A stretch of DNA of 64,000 bases from Nitrospirota bacterium (GTDB taxonomy: Bacteria > Nitrospirota > Thermodesulfovibrionia > Thermodesulfovibrionales > UBA9159), in assembly GCA_023475105.1 (NCBI GenBank), contig JAMCWJ010000094.1, positions 1 to 64,000 on the forward strand, written 5' to 3'. Below the pieces are notes generated by a model. It had not been told where the DNA came from. It did no database searches and saw nothing but the letters and a program-made list of their open reading frames with translations. Within the stretch, counting starts at the first letter, position 1. Each line of letters opens with the position of its first letter. This document shows positions 1-8,922 of the stretch, piece after piece. A program made the position numbers and the translations under genes.

Positions 1-270
1 GCCCCACAAACACCCTTTTTCGAAGTAAGAAGACTGGATGGTCTTTATCGAATCTCCATAAACAGGCACAGCGGCTTAGTCCTTCCCACGTCATTCAGCA
101 ACTTCGCAGCAGAATGCCGCTTATTCGAAGAACTAAACCGCTGCGCGGTGGTAACGAGTAGGCAGTCGGTTCGGAAATATAAATCCTCTTTTTGAGTTGT
201 ATCGGTTTTTTTCCGTCAAGTCCCCTTTGCTGATCGATTCCTATCTTTTTACACTCTCCTTTTGTTGTAG

Positions 271-287
271 CGTCGACCTTGTCGACG
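271..287. promoter_or_regulatory. Perfect palindrome upstream of recombinase gene
   Basis: Two 7-base arms, CGTCGAC and GTCGACG, flank a CTT centre about 28 bases before the recombinase ATG at 315. It could be an operator or a recombinase/element-end site. The rest of 1-270 shows no gene I can support and no obvious terminal repeat. Confidence 0.35.
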
Positions 288-314
288 GATATTCGTTTCA
301 GAGGAGGTTGTACC

Positions 315-1158
315 ATGGACGCATTAAGAGATCAGATGACGAAGGACCTTCAGTTGAAAGGCATCACCCCCAGGACCCAGAAGAAATATCTCAGAGAGGT
401 TAGCATGATGGCAAATTATTTTGACAAACCGCTTGAGGAACTGGGGGCGGAAGAAGTAAAGGATTATCCGGCTCATACGCTGGAGACCAGGAAGTTATCA
501 AGAGGGACATACAGAGGCTATGTGGCGGGAATCAAGTTCTTGTATAAGACAACCTTGAATCGTGAAGAAGTGGTAGAGAAGATCCAATACCCAAAGGCCA
601 AAAAGACGCTGCCCGTAGTACTGGATCTTGCCGAGGTCAAGGGGCTTCTGTCCGTCACGGAGAATCTCAAGCACCGGGCGCTTCTGACGATCACCTATTC
701 AGCAGGACTGAGAGTCAGCGAAGCGGCAAAGCTCAGGGTGACCGATATAGACAGCAAGCGGATGGATGGTACGTGTGCAGCAAGGTAAAGGTGGGAAGGA
801 CCGCTACAGCATCCTGTCGCAGACCGCCCTTGAACTGCTGAGGCGCTACTGGCGGCAGTATCGTCCCAAGGAATGGTTATTCGAAGGGCAGAAAGAGGGC
901 ACCCACATGTGCTATACCGCGATACGGAATATCTTCTTTGAAGCAAAGAAACGTGCCGGCATCACCAAGCCTGCGAGCCCCCATACCCTGAGGCACAGCT
1001 TTGCCACTCATTTGATTGAAGCGGGGACGAGCCTGCACCATGTCCAACTGCTCCTCGGCCACAGGTCTTCCACAACCACGACCGTTTACTTACACGTCAG
1101 CAAGATGAACCTGGCGCGGGTGGCCAATCCCCTCGATAGTATACCTGAAGAGCTTTAG
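315..1158 (+). pseudogene. Tyrosine recombinase/integrase, frameshifted
   Basis: The start ATG at 315 follows a strong ribosome site (GAGGAGG). The first frame gives an SAM-like N-terminal core-binding domain (about residues 1-90) and the start of the catalytic domain, with the first catalytic Arg in SAGLRVSEAAKL. It runs into a stop at 786-788. The second frame (from about 766) continues without loss of homology through HTLRHSFATHLIEAG (His-x-x-Arg), LLGHRSS and VYLH (catalytic Tyr). The break coincides with a tandem duplication of ATGG in CGGATGGATGGTACG. Removing four bases restores one frame of about 280 residues, the normal family length. All catalytic residues remain, so this is either a recent inactivation or a sequencing/assembly artefact. 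Confidence 0.8.
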
Positions 1159-1175
1159 CGTCAGGATCACTCCTG

Positions 1176-1565
1176 ATGCAGAGGCCTCGCGGCGTCAAGG
1201 TGGAGGATATCTTCCGCCGGCACGGCCCGGAGTATCGGCACACCCATCCCCTCCCGCTTCAGCACCTGCGCGTCATGCGTGCTGTGGAGGCATGCAGGAC
1301 TGCCGAGCTGGGCGGGCATAAGGGGCAGTGCGCCGACTGCGGCCATATCGAGATATCCTACAACTCCTGCCGGAACCGCCACTGCCCCAAGTGTCAGACC
1401 CTGCGGAAAGAGAAGTGGATCGAGGACAGAGGACAAGACCTTCTGCCAATCGAGTACTACCATACAGTCTTCACTGTCCCCTCGGAACTCAATCATCTGT
1501 TCCTTATGAATCCTAGGGTCATGTTCAATCTCCTGTTTCGGTCCGCCTCCGAGACGCTTGTGGAA
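1176..1565 (+). pseudogene. IS91-family transposase, N-terminal fragment
   Basis: About 128 residues match the start of IS91/IS801-type transposases. The zinc-binding domain is clear: the four-cysteine segment CADCGHIEIS followed by CRNRHCPKCQ, then the conserved HTVFTVPSELNHL region and LLFRSASETL. The catalytic Tyr-containing region and the C-terminal half (roughly 200 residues) are missing. After SASETL the frame runs on in unrelated sequence, without a stop, into the ribbon-helix-helix protein at 1668-1850. The start ATG at 1176 has only a weak ribosome site (AGGATCACTCCTG). Confidence 0.75.
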
Positions 1566-1667
1566 CTTGTGCTATACTGCTGTATATACATACGATATAC
1601 GAAAGGAGAAGACATATCAAGTAAAATCTGCTATACTCCTGACTATACGAATTCCAAAGGCAGGGCA

Positions 1668-1850
1668 ATGGAATACGAGAACGTGAGAAAGATCCTGAAG
1701 AACAAGAGCCGGATGATTACCATGCGGATCAACCCAGAGCTACTGAAGCTCTTGGACGAGGCTATCAGGAAGGACAAGCAATTCGACAACCGCAATGAGT
1801 TTATAGAAGCTTGTATCCTCAAATACTTGGAAGCGAAGGGGAAGCTGTAG
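1668..1850 (+). CDS. Small ribbon-helix-helix (CopG/Arc-like) DNA-binding protein
   Basis: The 60-residue product has the short beta strand RMITMRINPELLKLLDEAI followed by two helices (NRNEFIEACILKYLEA), the pattern of a ribbon-helix-helix repressor that binds DNA as a dimer. The upstream frame is open into the IS91 transposase fragment, so a fusion protein of about 224 residues is formally possible. I prefer ATG 1668 (upstream AAAGGCAGGG). An AAAGGAG site at 1600-1606 sits properly spaced before an in-frame ATA at 1614, which could be a mutated older start. The 1570-1650 upstream region carries many TATAC repeats (CTATAC, GTATATAC, GATATAC), possible operators for autoregulation. No toxin partner follows; the next gene is convergent. 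Confidence 0.65.
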   Translation: MEYENVRKILKNKSRMITMRINPELLKLLDEAIRKDKQFDNRNEFIEACILKYLEAKGKL

Positions 1851-1883
1851 ACGGCTACTTTTGATCTGTTCAAAGAAATCCTC

Positions 1884-2756
1884 TCATTTTGTCTTCTCTC
1901 TCAGTTGTTCTTCCAACGCCTTTATCTTTTCTCTAAGCGCATCAATCCTGAACTCTCTCTGAACGGTTTCTTTCGTAAAGCGTTCGAGTTCATCAAGCCT
2001 CTGGCGAGCGGCCTTTTCAGCCTGCGTGCGCTCAGTTACATCGCGAATATTACATTGTGCCAGCATTGCCCTGTCGACCATATATATGTCTGTATCGATA
2101 TATTGTCCGGACTTGGTTTTCACCGGAACACCGACGTAATTAATAATGCCGCTTCTGTTCAATTCTTGTATTAGCGTTTGAAAGTCACTCATATCGTGCG
2201 AGACACCTATATCCTGAAGTTTTTTCCCGACGCTCTCCTTTATGGAATAGCCCAACATCTTCTCGACGGCCGGATTAACATGGGTTATACTCCCTTCACG
2301 TTTTTCGAGAAGCAATATCGCGTCGCTTGAGGTCTCAAAAACACGCCTGAAGCGGGTTTCAGATTCCATTAACAAGCTTTCCAGCCGCTTGCGCTCGGTA
2401 ATGTCTTCTATGGCGAGAAGGATCATCTGTGGGCCGATGTCTTTATGGTAGATTCGACGGGCATTGAGCAACATTATTTTGTGCCCGATGCTTGGAAAGG
2501 TATGTTCAACTTCATAGTCATACAACTCTTTGTTTTTGGGAAGAATATCTTGAAGCAGCGTCCGAAGTCCGGGAATATCCCATTGTCGGTTTCCGAGGCT
2601 ATAGATAAGATACCCAACTGTTTCCTGCGGTGTTGCCTTGAATGAATCATAGAAACTACGATTGGCCAAAAGAATTATCAGATTTTCATCCAGTACTAAA
2701 ATGCTTTCACGAGCTGTGTTAAAAAAGTCCTCGAAATATTCTTGATGGATTAACAT
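1884..2756 (-). CDS. Double PAS-domain sensor protein without output domain
   Basis: The protein contains two PAS domains. The first (about residues 5-120) has ARESILVLDENL and the SLGNRQWDIPGL segment common in PAS modules of hybrid sensors. The second (about 130-250) starts at FRRVFETSSDAILLL. A charged coiled coil (about 255-290) ends the protein. PAS domains bind small ligands, cofactors or signals. No kinase, cyclase, GGDEF or methyl-accepting domain follows, so it would have to act through a partner or be a truncated receptor. Start 2756 is chosen for its GGAG site five bases upstream; in-frame starts at 2774 and 2840 are alternatives (296 or 318 residues). Confidence 0.75.
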   Translation of the reverse strand: MLIHQEYFEDFFNTARESILVLDENLIILLANRSFYDSFKATPQETVGYLIYSLGNRQWDIPGLRTLLQDILPKNKELYDYEVEHTFPSIGHKIMLLNARRIYHKDIGPQMILLAIEDITERKRLESLLMESETRFRRVFETSSDAILLLEKREGSITHVNPAVEKMLGYSIKESVGKKLQDIGVSHDMSDFQTLIQELNRSGIINYVGVPVKTKSGQYIDTDIYMVDRAMLAQCNIRDVTERTQAEKAARQRLDELERFTKETVQREFRIDALREKIKALEEQLREKTK

Positions 2757-2991
2757 CTCATCTCCGCCATTCATGAGACCATGATTTCTATTTCGATTTT
2801 TACCTAACCCTTCCCATTCCAATCCTATAATGCCATACAATCAATGTGAATCGCCCAACTAGGGTATTTTAGGGGGATATTCAGGGCGACGGTTACCCCC
2901 GGGCTTTTGGTCTTTGTGGCGTTTTTGTGGCGATTTCTTGGGGGGGGTGTTTTGGGCTCTTATACCGTTGATTTTAAAGGATAACGAGAGC

Positions 2992-3079
<88 letters not shown>

Positions 3080-3215
3080 ATGGCCTGAAACTAAAGAGAA
3101 ACCCTTGATACGCCTTGCTTTGCGACCCTTCTTGCCTGAGTGCTATCGGAGCCTGCTAGAGGGCATAAATCACCCCCTGGAAATGAGGCTGCATGCGAAT
3201 TGCATACAAGTTGTA

Positions 3216-3419
3216 TCATGGGGAAATATTATAGCACAGAGGCTTGCGCATCTTCTCAGGCTTTATGGCGAGTTTGGAGGCGGGTATCTTCTCCCGTTGA
3301 AGGATGCGAGCGATTCTCTTGATACAGACCAGTCGCTCCAAATGGGAAAATTCCGGCTCGGCTACAGGAACAAATCCTCTTGTGCCGTAGAAGGTGACTT
3401 TCTTGTCCTGTAGAAAGAA
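3216..3419 (-). pseudogene. Possible remnant of a metallo-beta-lactamase-fold hydrolase gene
   Basis: A 67-codon open frame without a credible start follows three in-frame stops. Its beginning, KKVTFYGTRGFVPVAEPEF, resembles the amino terminus of MBL-fold hydrolases (pattern K-x-T-F-x-G-T-R-G-x-x-P-V). The rest is not recognised and there is no HxHxDH motif. I read it as a decayed leftover. The whole gene-poor stretch 3079-3562 otherwise holds only a promoter-like site before the patatin gene and a small hairpin near 3430-3450. Confidence 0.3.
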
Positions 3420-3487
3420 CTATTATCAGGACCCGGGTAAAGGGTCGATACCCGTCCCAAGATAGAAGGAGGCCCTCCCTTCAGGCA

Positions 3488-3517
3488 TTGGCTCTTTTGG
3501 GGGCCTTTCTATATAAT
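3488..3517 (+). promoter_or_regulatory. Sigma-70-type promoter of the patatin gene
   Basis: TTGGCT (3488-3493) and a perfect TATAAT (3512-3517) are separated by 18 bases. Transcription would start near 3524, about 40 bases before the preferred start codon. This argues against any translation start upstream of 3524. Confidence 0.6.
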
Positions 3518-3562
3518 TTACGGGAAAGATGGGCGTGGTCCGGATATCTGTTTTGTGAGGTG

Positions 3563-5863
3563 ATGAATTTGAAAGGATTTCTTCTCAGATGCCGGGACAG
3601 GACAAGGCCCCGTGTCTTTTTATCAATGATTGGAAAATATACGGGCACCGGCCGTCCGGTCAGGCGTATCGCGGTACTCATCATGTGCGTCCTGATTCTG
3701 CCTCTGATTGCCGTCGGGAACAGTGCGGCCGAAGAACATCCTCGGCCGAAGATCGGCCTTGTCCTCGGGGGGGGCGGCGCGAAGGGTATAGCTCACGTTG
3801 GCGTGCTTAAGGTGCTCGAAGAACAGAAGATACCCGTCGACTACATTGCCGGCACCAGCATGGGAGCTATTGTGGGTGCGCTGTATGCCTCCGGACTCTC
3901 CGCCTCCGAGCTCGAAAAGGTGATCACTGGAATCGACTGGAAGGATCTTCTTTCCGGAAACCCGGACCGTCGTGATGTGGACTACCGGCGCAAGCGGGAG
4001 GACTACGAGATACTCAGCGGCCTTTCGCTCGGCGTCAAGGACGGCAAGATAGTAGCGCCCAAGGGCCTGGTCAAGGACCAGAAGGTGAATGTGCTCTTTG
4101 AGACCCTGATGCTCCATACGTCGGATATCGAGGATTTCGACAAGCTTCCGATCCCCTATCGGGCCGTTGCCGCAGACCTCGAAACGGGCGGGATGGTGGT
4201 GCTGAAGAGCGGAAGCCTTGCAAACGCGGCAAGGGCGAGCATGTCGGTGCCCGGCGTGTTTCCGCCGACGGAGCTGAACGGCAGGGTCCTGATCGACGGC
4301 GGCATCGTCCGCAATGTGCCGGTAGATATTGTCCGCAATATGGGAGCCGACATAATCATCTGTGTCGATGTGGGGAAGCCCTTGAGTACCCGCAAGGAGC
4401 TCGGAGACCCTCTTTCGATCATGAACCAGATGATAGACATCATGATGAAAGAGAATGTCGATGCCCAGATCAGGACCCTCGGCCCTCAGGATATCTACAT
4501 AAACCCGGAACTCGGAAAGCTCGGCTCCGCGGATTTCGATAAGGCGGCGGAGATTACCGGCAGCGGGGAGAAAGCCGCCAGAGAGAAGATCGCTGCCCTG
4601 AGGAGATACTCCGTGTCCGACGCCGAGTATGCCGCTTTCTCCGCACGGCATCACCGCGAGTTGATAAAAGAGGTGAAGATCGCCTCGGTGAAGATCGAAG
4701 TGGAAGGCGAGACGAAAATCCCCACTGATATCGTGGCGGACAGGCTCTCCGTAAGGCCCGGAGACACCGTAGACGTAGAGAAGCTGAAAGAAGAGGCGGG
4801 CATCGTTTACGGCACGGGAGATTTCGAACGCGTAGACCTCAACATAAAGAGGCAGGGAGACGCCTACGAGCTCATCATGAAGGCGAAGGAGAAGTCCTGG
4901 GGGCCGAATTATCTCCGCTTCGGCGTTGCCCTCGAAAGCGACTTTGAAGGTTCGAGCGGCTACAATGTGCTGCTGGATTACACCCGCCGCTGGATCAACA
5001 GCCTTGGCGCCGAGTGGAAGACCCAGTTGAATCTGGGCTGGCTGACCGGCATATATTCGGAATTCTACCAGCCTTTGACAGTTTCACGGCTCTTCTTCAT
5101 ATCTCCCCATGTGCGGTGGCAACGGCAGCTGTACGATGTCTATGCCGGCAAGCACAGGGAGGCGTCTTACAGCGTCACCGGCTACGAGGGAGGCCTCGAT
5201 TTCGGCTATCAGCCCTGGATGTACGGGGAGGCGAGGCTCGGTCTCCAGCTCGGCCATTTCACGGCCCGTCCCAAGGTGGGCGAAGTCGACCTGCCGCAGG
5301 ACCATGCGACGCGCGGGGCCGTAGTCGCCGGGGCGCGTCTCGATCAGCTCGACAATGTCAATTTCCCGAATAGAGGGTACCTCGCCCAGATCAAATTCCT
5401 CTCATCCCTCAAGTCTTTGGGTTCAGATGACGAATACAACAAGGTCGAGGGGTCCATACTTGGTGCCTTCACCTTCAGGAGGCAGACCTTTTTGGCCGTC
5501 TTGTCGGCGGGCTCTCACGTCGGCAACGACCTGCCGTTTTACGACCAGTTAGCGCTCGGCGGGTTCCTCAACCTTTCCGGTCTGCGGTCGAACCAGCTCC
5601 TTGGACAGACCATGCTGATCGGAAAGCTGATCACCTACCATAAGGTAGGAGAATCCTTTATTGGAGACCTCTATCTGGGCGCATCTTTGGAGGCGGGCAA
5701 TGTATGGAAGCAGGGTGAGAAGCAGTTTGATCTCGGCAACCTCCGCCTCGCCGGAAGCCTGTTCGTCGGTTACGACACTATCATCGGGCCTCTGTACATT
5801 GCCTTCGGGCAGGCCGACGGCGGTTTCAATGCCGGATACTTCTATCTCGGCAGGACGTTCTGA
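3563..5863 (+). CDS. Patatin-like phospholipase fused to POTRA and outer-membrane barrel (type Vd autotransporter)
   Basis: The 766-residue protein has a secretion signal (about residues 30-53), then a patatin domain (about 60-260), one POTRA domain (about 372-440) and a C-terminal Omp85/surface-antigen barrel (about 450-766) ending in Phe, the usual outer-membrane signature. The patatin active site is intact: oxyanion loop LVLGGGGAKG, nucleophile Ser99 in GTSMG, and Asp245 in DGG. This is the PlpD-like type Vd layout, where the barrel carries a lipase passenger across the outer membrane. Substrate is presumably phospholipid. The start at 3563 fits the mapped promoter, although GAGGTG abuts the ATG; ATG 3626, nearer the signal peptide, is the alternative. 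The gene stands alone. Confidence 0.85.
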   Translation: MNLKGFLLRCRDRTRPRVFLSMIGKYTGTGRPVRRIAVLIMCVLILPLIAVGNSAAEEHPRPKIGLVLGGGGAKGIAHVGVLKVLEEQKIPVDYIAGTSMGAIVGALYASGLSASELEKVITGIDWKDLLSGNPDRRDVDYRRKREDYEILSGLSLGVKDGKIVAPKGLVKDQKVNVLFETLMLHTSDIEDFDKLPIPYRAVAADLETGGMVVLKSGSLANAARASMSVPGVFPPTELNGRVLIDGGIVRNVPVDIVRNMGADIIICVDVGKPLSTRKELGDPLSIMNQMIDIMMKENVDAQIRTLGPQDIYINPELGKLGSADFDKAAEITGSGEKAAREKIAALRRYSVSDAEYAAFSARHHRELIKEVKIASVKIEVEGETKIPTDIVADRLSVRPGDTVDVEKLKEEAGIVYGTGDFERVDLNIKRQGDAYELIMKAKEKSWGPNYLRFGVALESDFEGSSGYNVLLDYTRRWINSLGAEWKTQLNLGWLTGIYSEFYQPLTVSRLFFISPHVRWQRQLYDVYAGKHREASYSVTGYEGGLDFGYQPWMYGEARLGLQLGHFTARPKVGEVDLPQDHATRGAVVAGARLDQLDNVNFPNRGYLAQIKFLSSLKSLGSDDEYNKVEGSILGAFTFRRQTFLAVLSAGSHVGNDLPFYDQLALGGFLNLSGLRSNQLLGQTMLIGKLITYHKVGESFIGDLYLGASLEAGNVWKQGEKQFDLGNLRLAGSLFVGYDTIIGPLYIAFGQADGGFNAGYFYLGRTF

Positions 5864-5914
5864 ACATACTAATGTTCTCATAATAATGTGGACACTGATT
5901 GAACGCCTCTTCTC

Positions 5915-5980
5915 TGTCATGCCGGCTTGTCCGGCATCTTTCTTTGCTGCAAGAAGGATTCCCGACAAGCGGGAATGACA
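5915..5980. repeat. MITE/REP-like palindromic repeat
   Basis: A 66-base unit begins TGTCATGCCGGCTTGTC and ends GACAAGCGGGAATGACA; these 17-base arms are inverted repeats with two mismatches. The left arm also contains an internal hairpin (GCCGGcttgtCCGGC). It lies downstream of the patatin gene, where it could end transcription. A similar but degraded core (GTCCGGCTTGTCCGGG) occurs near 57552-57567. Confidence 0.6.
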
Positions 5981-6077
5981 CAATAGATGTCGATACTATT
6001 ATGCACACCTTAATAAGACCCGGTAAGAGGGGTACATTTTCCGCGCAGCCATTAAAGACGCCGAGAAGTCGTCCAGG

Positions 6078-6383
6078 TTATTTCTTCGCGGTATCTTTAA
6101 TGCCGAGTTCCTTTCCCACCTGCCTTACCAGCTTCTCATCGTGCTTCAGTATATTCATGCACGGCGCGCCCTCGCAGGAGACTGCCTTCACCAGGTCATC
6201 CAGGGTCTTGTACTTCGCCTTTATCTGTTCCTTGTCCACTACCACTTTTCCGTTCAGCACTGTCGTACCGTCATGGCATGCCCCGCACATCCTCTCCCAC
6301 ATGCTTACGTCAGCCTCCACGCTTACGGCGAGCAGAAACGGAAGTGCCAAAACAATGAAAAACCGTACTACCTTAATACCCAT
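6078..6383 (-). CDS. Small periplasmic monoheme c-type cytochrome-like protein
   Basis: The 101-residue product has an N-terminal signal peptide (FFIVLALPFLLAVSVEA, cut near residue 22) and a single heme-binding CGACH motif shortly after it. A second cysteine pair (CEGAPC) lies in the middle. No clear axial Met is assigned. It would carry electrons in the periplasm or be a heme-containing sensor/maturation protein. The start at 6383 follows an AAGGAGCGAGG site; longer in-frame extensions lack this. It is the last gene on this strand before the patatin gene, and no redox partner is adjacent. Confidence 0.75.
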   Translation of the reverse strand: MGIKVVRFFIVLALPFLLAVSVEADVSMWERMCGACHDGTTVLNGKVVVDKEQIKAKYKTLDDLVKAVSCEGAPCMNILKHDEKLVRQVGKELGIKDTAKK

Positions 6384-6534
6384 TCCTCGCTCCTTTTCAT
6401 AGAAGAATGACATTGATGCATCTCCGCGGCAAAGCAAATCCTTGTCTGAGGACATTCTAGCAATATTTCTCCTTTTTGAATACAGGATGGACAGAGTGAA
6501 AGAGACCAAATGTATCACCAAATGAATCGCAGTG

Positions 6535-7701
6535 CTACACGCGCTTTCCGAGCCACACAGCGGCGTCTGTCTCGTCCCTTATCTCTCCGAGGAACTGTTG
6601 CTTTTTCATTTCGGATAACACCCGTCCGATCTGCGGTCCGGCCTCAAGGCCAGCCACCTCGATCACCTTCTCAGCCCTCATCACGGGACGCATCCCGAGG
6701 AAATGTCCCGCTTTTTTGACGATCTTTTTGCTTGTCGTCAGAAAGGCAAAATCCCGGACCCCGTCGCCGGCCTCTTCAAAGAGATCGAAAAGACGCGAAT
6801 CATCCAGCCGCCCTTTCCCGTAGAGATCGAGAAGCTTTGTCGCTACCTGCAATCTTCTGCGTACGGGACCGCTCGGGCTCAGCCCGTTCTTCCCCGGGTC
6901 CGATCCATGAAAAAGCTGCTCTGCCCTCAGAAGACCAAGATAGGAAAGCCCTTGCGAGAATGTCTCCCCAAAGGCTTTATGACATTCCCGCGGCAGCCCC
7001 CGAAGAAACCTGTCAAGCCTCGAAAGAGCTTTAATATTATCTCGGATCTTAGTGTTTTTGAATATTATTATCTCCTCCAACAGGCTGTCTTTCCACGCAA
7101 GCTTCAGCGCTCTGAGATACCTTTCGGAGTTCAGCAACTTAAACAGTTCCTGGGTGATCCTTTCCGCTGCGGCTTCCCGAAGAAGACCCTTCAGTTTCCT
7201 GATCATCTTTCTCGTGCTCTGCTGAAGCTCCCATCCCAGTTCCGCGACAAACCGGTAAGCCCTGAGAAGACGAAGGGGATCGGCGACAAAGTTGTCTTCC
7301 GACACCGCCCTTATCCTTCCTCTGGCGATATCGTCCGATCCCCCCAGAGGATCGATGAGGCCTTCTTCCGGAGACCAGGCTATCGCGTTCATTGTGAAAT
7401 CCCTTCTCGATAGGTCTTTTTTGAGTTCCCCTTTCAGCTCCGAAAAGTCGGCGAACACCTCTCCTGCAACTACTCTCACCAGTAGAGAATCCTTGAAGCT
7501 GATCACGGTCTTGTCAGTTTCAGGGAAAATCCTTGCCACAAATTCCTTCACGTCGTCCCTGACAACAAAATCGATGTCCCCGGACCGCACCCCCCTCAGC
7601 GCGTCCCTTAGATAGCCCCCCACGAGATACGCCCCTTTTCTTTCCCTGAAGACTCTCAAGATGAGGGGTTCTTTAAGAAGGCTCTGCCGTAAATTCCGCA
7701 T
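6535..7701 (-). CDS. CCA-adding enzyme / poly(A) polymerase family nucleotidyltransferase
   Basis: A 388-residue class II nucleotidyltransferase. The head domain (about residues 20-150) carries YLVGGYLRDAL and the metal-binding DID in SGDIDFVV, then RRDFTMNAIAW. The RNA-binding segment ADPLRLLRAYRFVAELGW follows at about 140-160. Such enzymes add CCA (or A only) to tRNA 3' ends, or poly(A) to RNA; sequence alone cannot tell which here. The C-terminal part is divergent with no HD phosphohydrolase motif. A promoter with its -10 box five bases before the ATG and no Shine-Dalgarno suggests a leaderless mRNA. Confidence 0.85.
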   Translation of the reverse strand: MRNLRQSLLKEPLILRVFRERKGAYLVGGYLRDALRGVRSGDIDFVVRDDVKEFVARIFPETDKTVISFKDSLLVRVVAGEVFADFSELKGELKKDLSRRDFTMNAIAWSPEEGLIDPLGGSDDIARGRIRAVSEDNFVADPLRLLRAYRFVAELGWELQQSTRKMIRKLKGLLREAAAERITQELFKLLNSERYLRALKLAWKDSLLEEIIIFKNTKIRDNIKALSRLDRFLRGLPRECHKAFGETFSQGLSYLGLLRAEQLFHGSDPGKNGLSPSGPVRRRLQVATKLLDLYGKGRLDDSRLFDLFEEAGDGVRDFAFLTTSKKIVKKAGHFLGMRPVMRAEKVIEVAGLEAGPQIGRVLSEMKKQQFLGEIRDETDAAVWLGKRV

Positions 7702-7706
7702 ACCCT

Positions 7707-7735
7707 ATTATGTGCCCGGACCTGCTCTTTCGCAA
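7707..7735 (-). promoter_or_regulatory. Promoter of the CCA/poly(A) enzyme gene, leaderless layout
   Basis: On the minus strand TTGCGA (7735-7730) and CATAAT (7712-7707) are 17 bases apart. Only AGGGT separates the -10 box from the ATG at 7701. A start point seven bases after the -10 box would fall on the start codon. Confidence 0.5.
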
Positions 7736-7800
7736 CTCTTTTTCGCATACATTTCAGCTTGTCCTACCCTGCACAATAAGAAACCGAGAGGAGGACTTTT

Positions 7801-8922
7801 GTGCTACAATTTGATGGCATGCTGAAAGATAGTCCGGAAAGAGTCGCGCAGCTCCGCACGTTGATTGGTCTCTCGGCCACGATCAATTCCTCCCTTGACA
7901 TTTCCGAGGTGAGAAAAAGGACGATCGAGGCTGCGGTCGAGCTGGTGCACGCCGAAACAGGGAGCCTTCTTTTCGTCGACGAAGAAACGGGAGACCTCTA
8001 TTTTGATGTCGCCCTCGGAGGACCCGGGGAGTGCGTCAAGACTATACGGCTCGCGAAAGGCCAGGGGATTGCAGGATGGGTTGCCGAACACGGGGAACCC
8101 ACGATCGTGCACGATGTCCAGAACGACCCGCGCTTCTTCAGGGACGCCGACAGAAAAAGCGAGTTTCATACACTGAACATGGTATGCCTGCCCGTAAACT
8201 TGAAAGAGAAGCGCGTAGGAGTGCTCGAGGCGATCAACAAAAGAAGCGGTTCCTTCGGCGCCGAAGACGTCGAGATTCTTGCAGCTCTCTCGAACCAGGT
8301 CGCCGTGGCTATCGAAAACGCAAGGCTCTATGATGAACTGAGAGAAACCTTCTATACCACGGTCTACGCCCTGGCCGAGACGATAGAGAAGAGGGACCCG
8401 TACACGGGCGGACACACGAGAAGGGTGATGAATTACAGCCTCGCCATCGGAAAGGCGATGTCCCTTTCCCAGAAAGAGATGATCGGTCTCAGGCTCTCCG
8501 CTATCCTCCATGACATCGGCAAAATAGGAATACCGGACGCGATCCTCCTCAAGAACGAGCGGTTGACCTTTGAGGAATATCGTGTAATAATTATGCACCC
8601 CGCATACGGGGCGGAGATTCTGAACCACATCAAACAACTGAAGGAGATCGTGCCCGGGGTCAAGTGGCACCATGAAAAATACGACGGCTCCGGATATCCG
8701 GAGGGGCTGAAGGGAGAAGAGATACCCGTGATTGCAAGGATCATCGCTGTTGCCGATACCTTTGATGCGATGACGACGGACAGGCCCTACAGGAAAGGGC
8801 TCAGCGCGAGGGCGGCGTTCGAGGAACTTGAGAAAAACGCAGGCACGCAGTTCGATCCCTCTGTGGTCGGCGCCTTTATCGGCTCCTATCGCGAAGGCGG
8901 AAGTGCTTTCGGAGAGAGATGA
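7801..8922 (+). CDS. GAF-HD-GYP cyclic-di-GMP phosphodiesterase
   Basis: The 373-residue cytoplasmic protein has an N-terminal GAF sensor (about residues 20-175) and a C-terminal HD-GYP domain (about 185-365). The catalytic metal site is complete: HDIGKIGIP with the HD pair, HHEKYDGSGYP with the GYP motif, then VADTFDAMTTDRPYRKG. HD-GYP enzymes hydrolyse c-di-GMP to pGpG/GMP; the GAF domain would sense a small ligand. The start is GTG at 7801, preceded by GAGAGGAGG. The last four bases overlap the next gene (ATGA), so the two are translationally coupled. Confidence 0.9.
   Translation: MLQFDGMLKDSPERVAQLRTLIGLSATINSSLDISEVRKRTIEAAVELVHAETGSLLFVDEETGDLYFDVALGGPGECVKTIRLAKGQGIAGWVAEHGEPTIVHDVQNDPRFFRDADRKSEFHTLNMVCLPVNLKEKRVGVLEAINKRSGSFGAEDVEILAALSNQVAVAIENARLYDELRETFYTTVYALAETIEKRDPYTGGHTRRVMNYSLAIGKAMSLSQKEMIGLRLSAILHDIGKIGIPDAILLKNERLTFEEYRVIIMHPAYGAEILNHIKQLKEIVPGVKWHHEKYDGSGYPEGLKGEEIPVIARIIAVADTFDAMTTDRPYRKGLSARAAFEELEKNAGTQFDPSVVGAFIGSYREGGSAFGER

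Larger units (their letters stand above)
315..1565 (+). mobile_element. Remnant of an IS91-type element (recombinase plus transposase fragment)
   Basis: A tyrosine recombinase gene is followed 17 bases later by the amino-terminal part of an IS91/IS801-type transposase, both on the plus strand. This pairing is known in a branch of IS91-family elements. Both genes are damaged: the recombinase carries a frameshift and the transposase loses homology after about residue 128. The element is therefore a dead remnant. I could not find its terminal sequences, so the limits given are those of the recognisable coding parts; the right boundary near 1565 is where transposase-like sequence stops. Confidence 0.7.
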
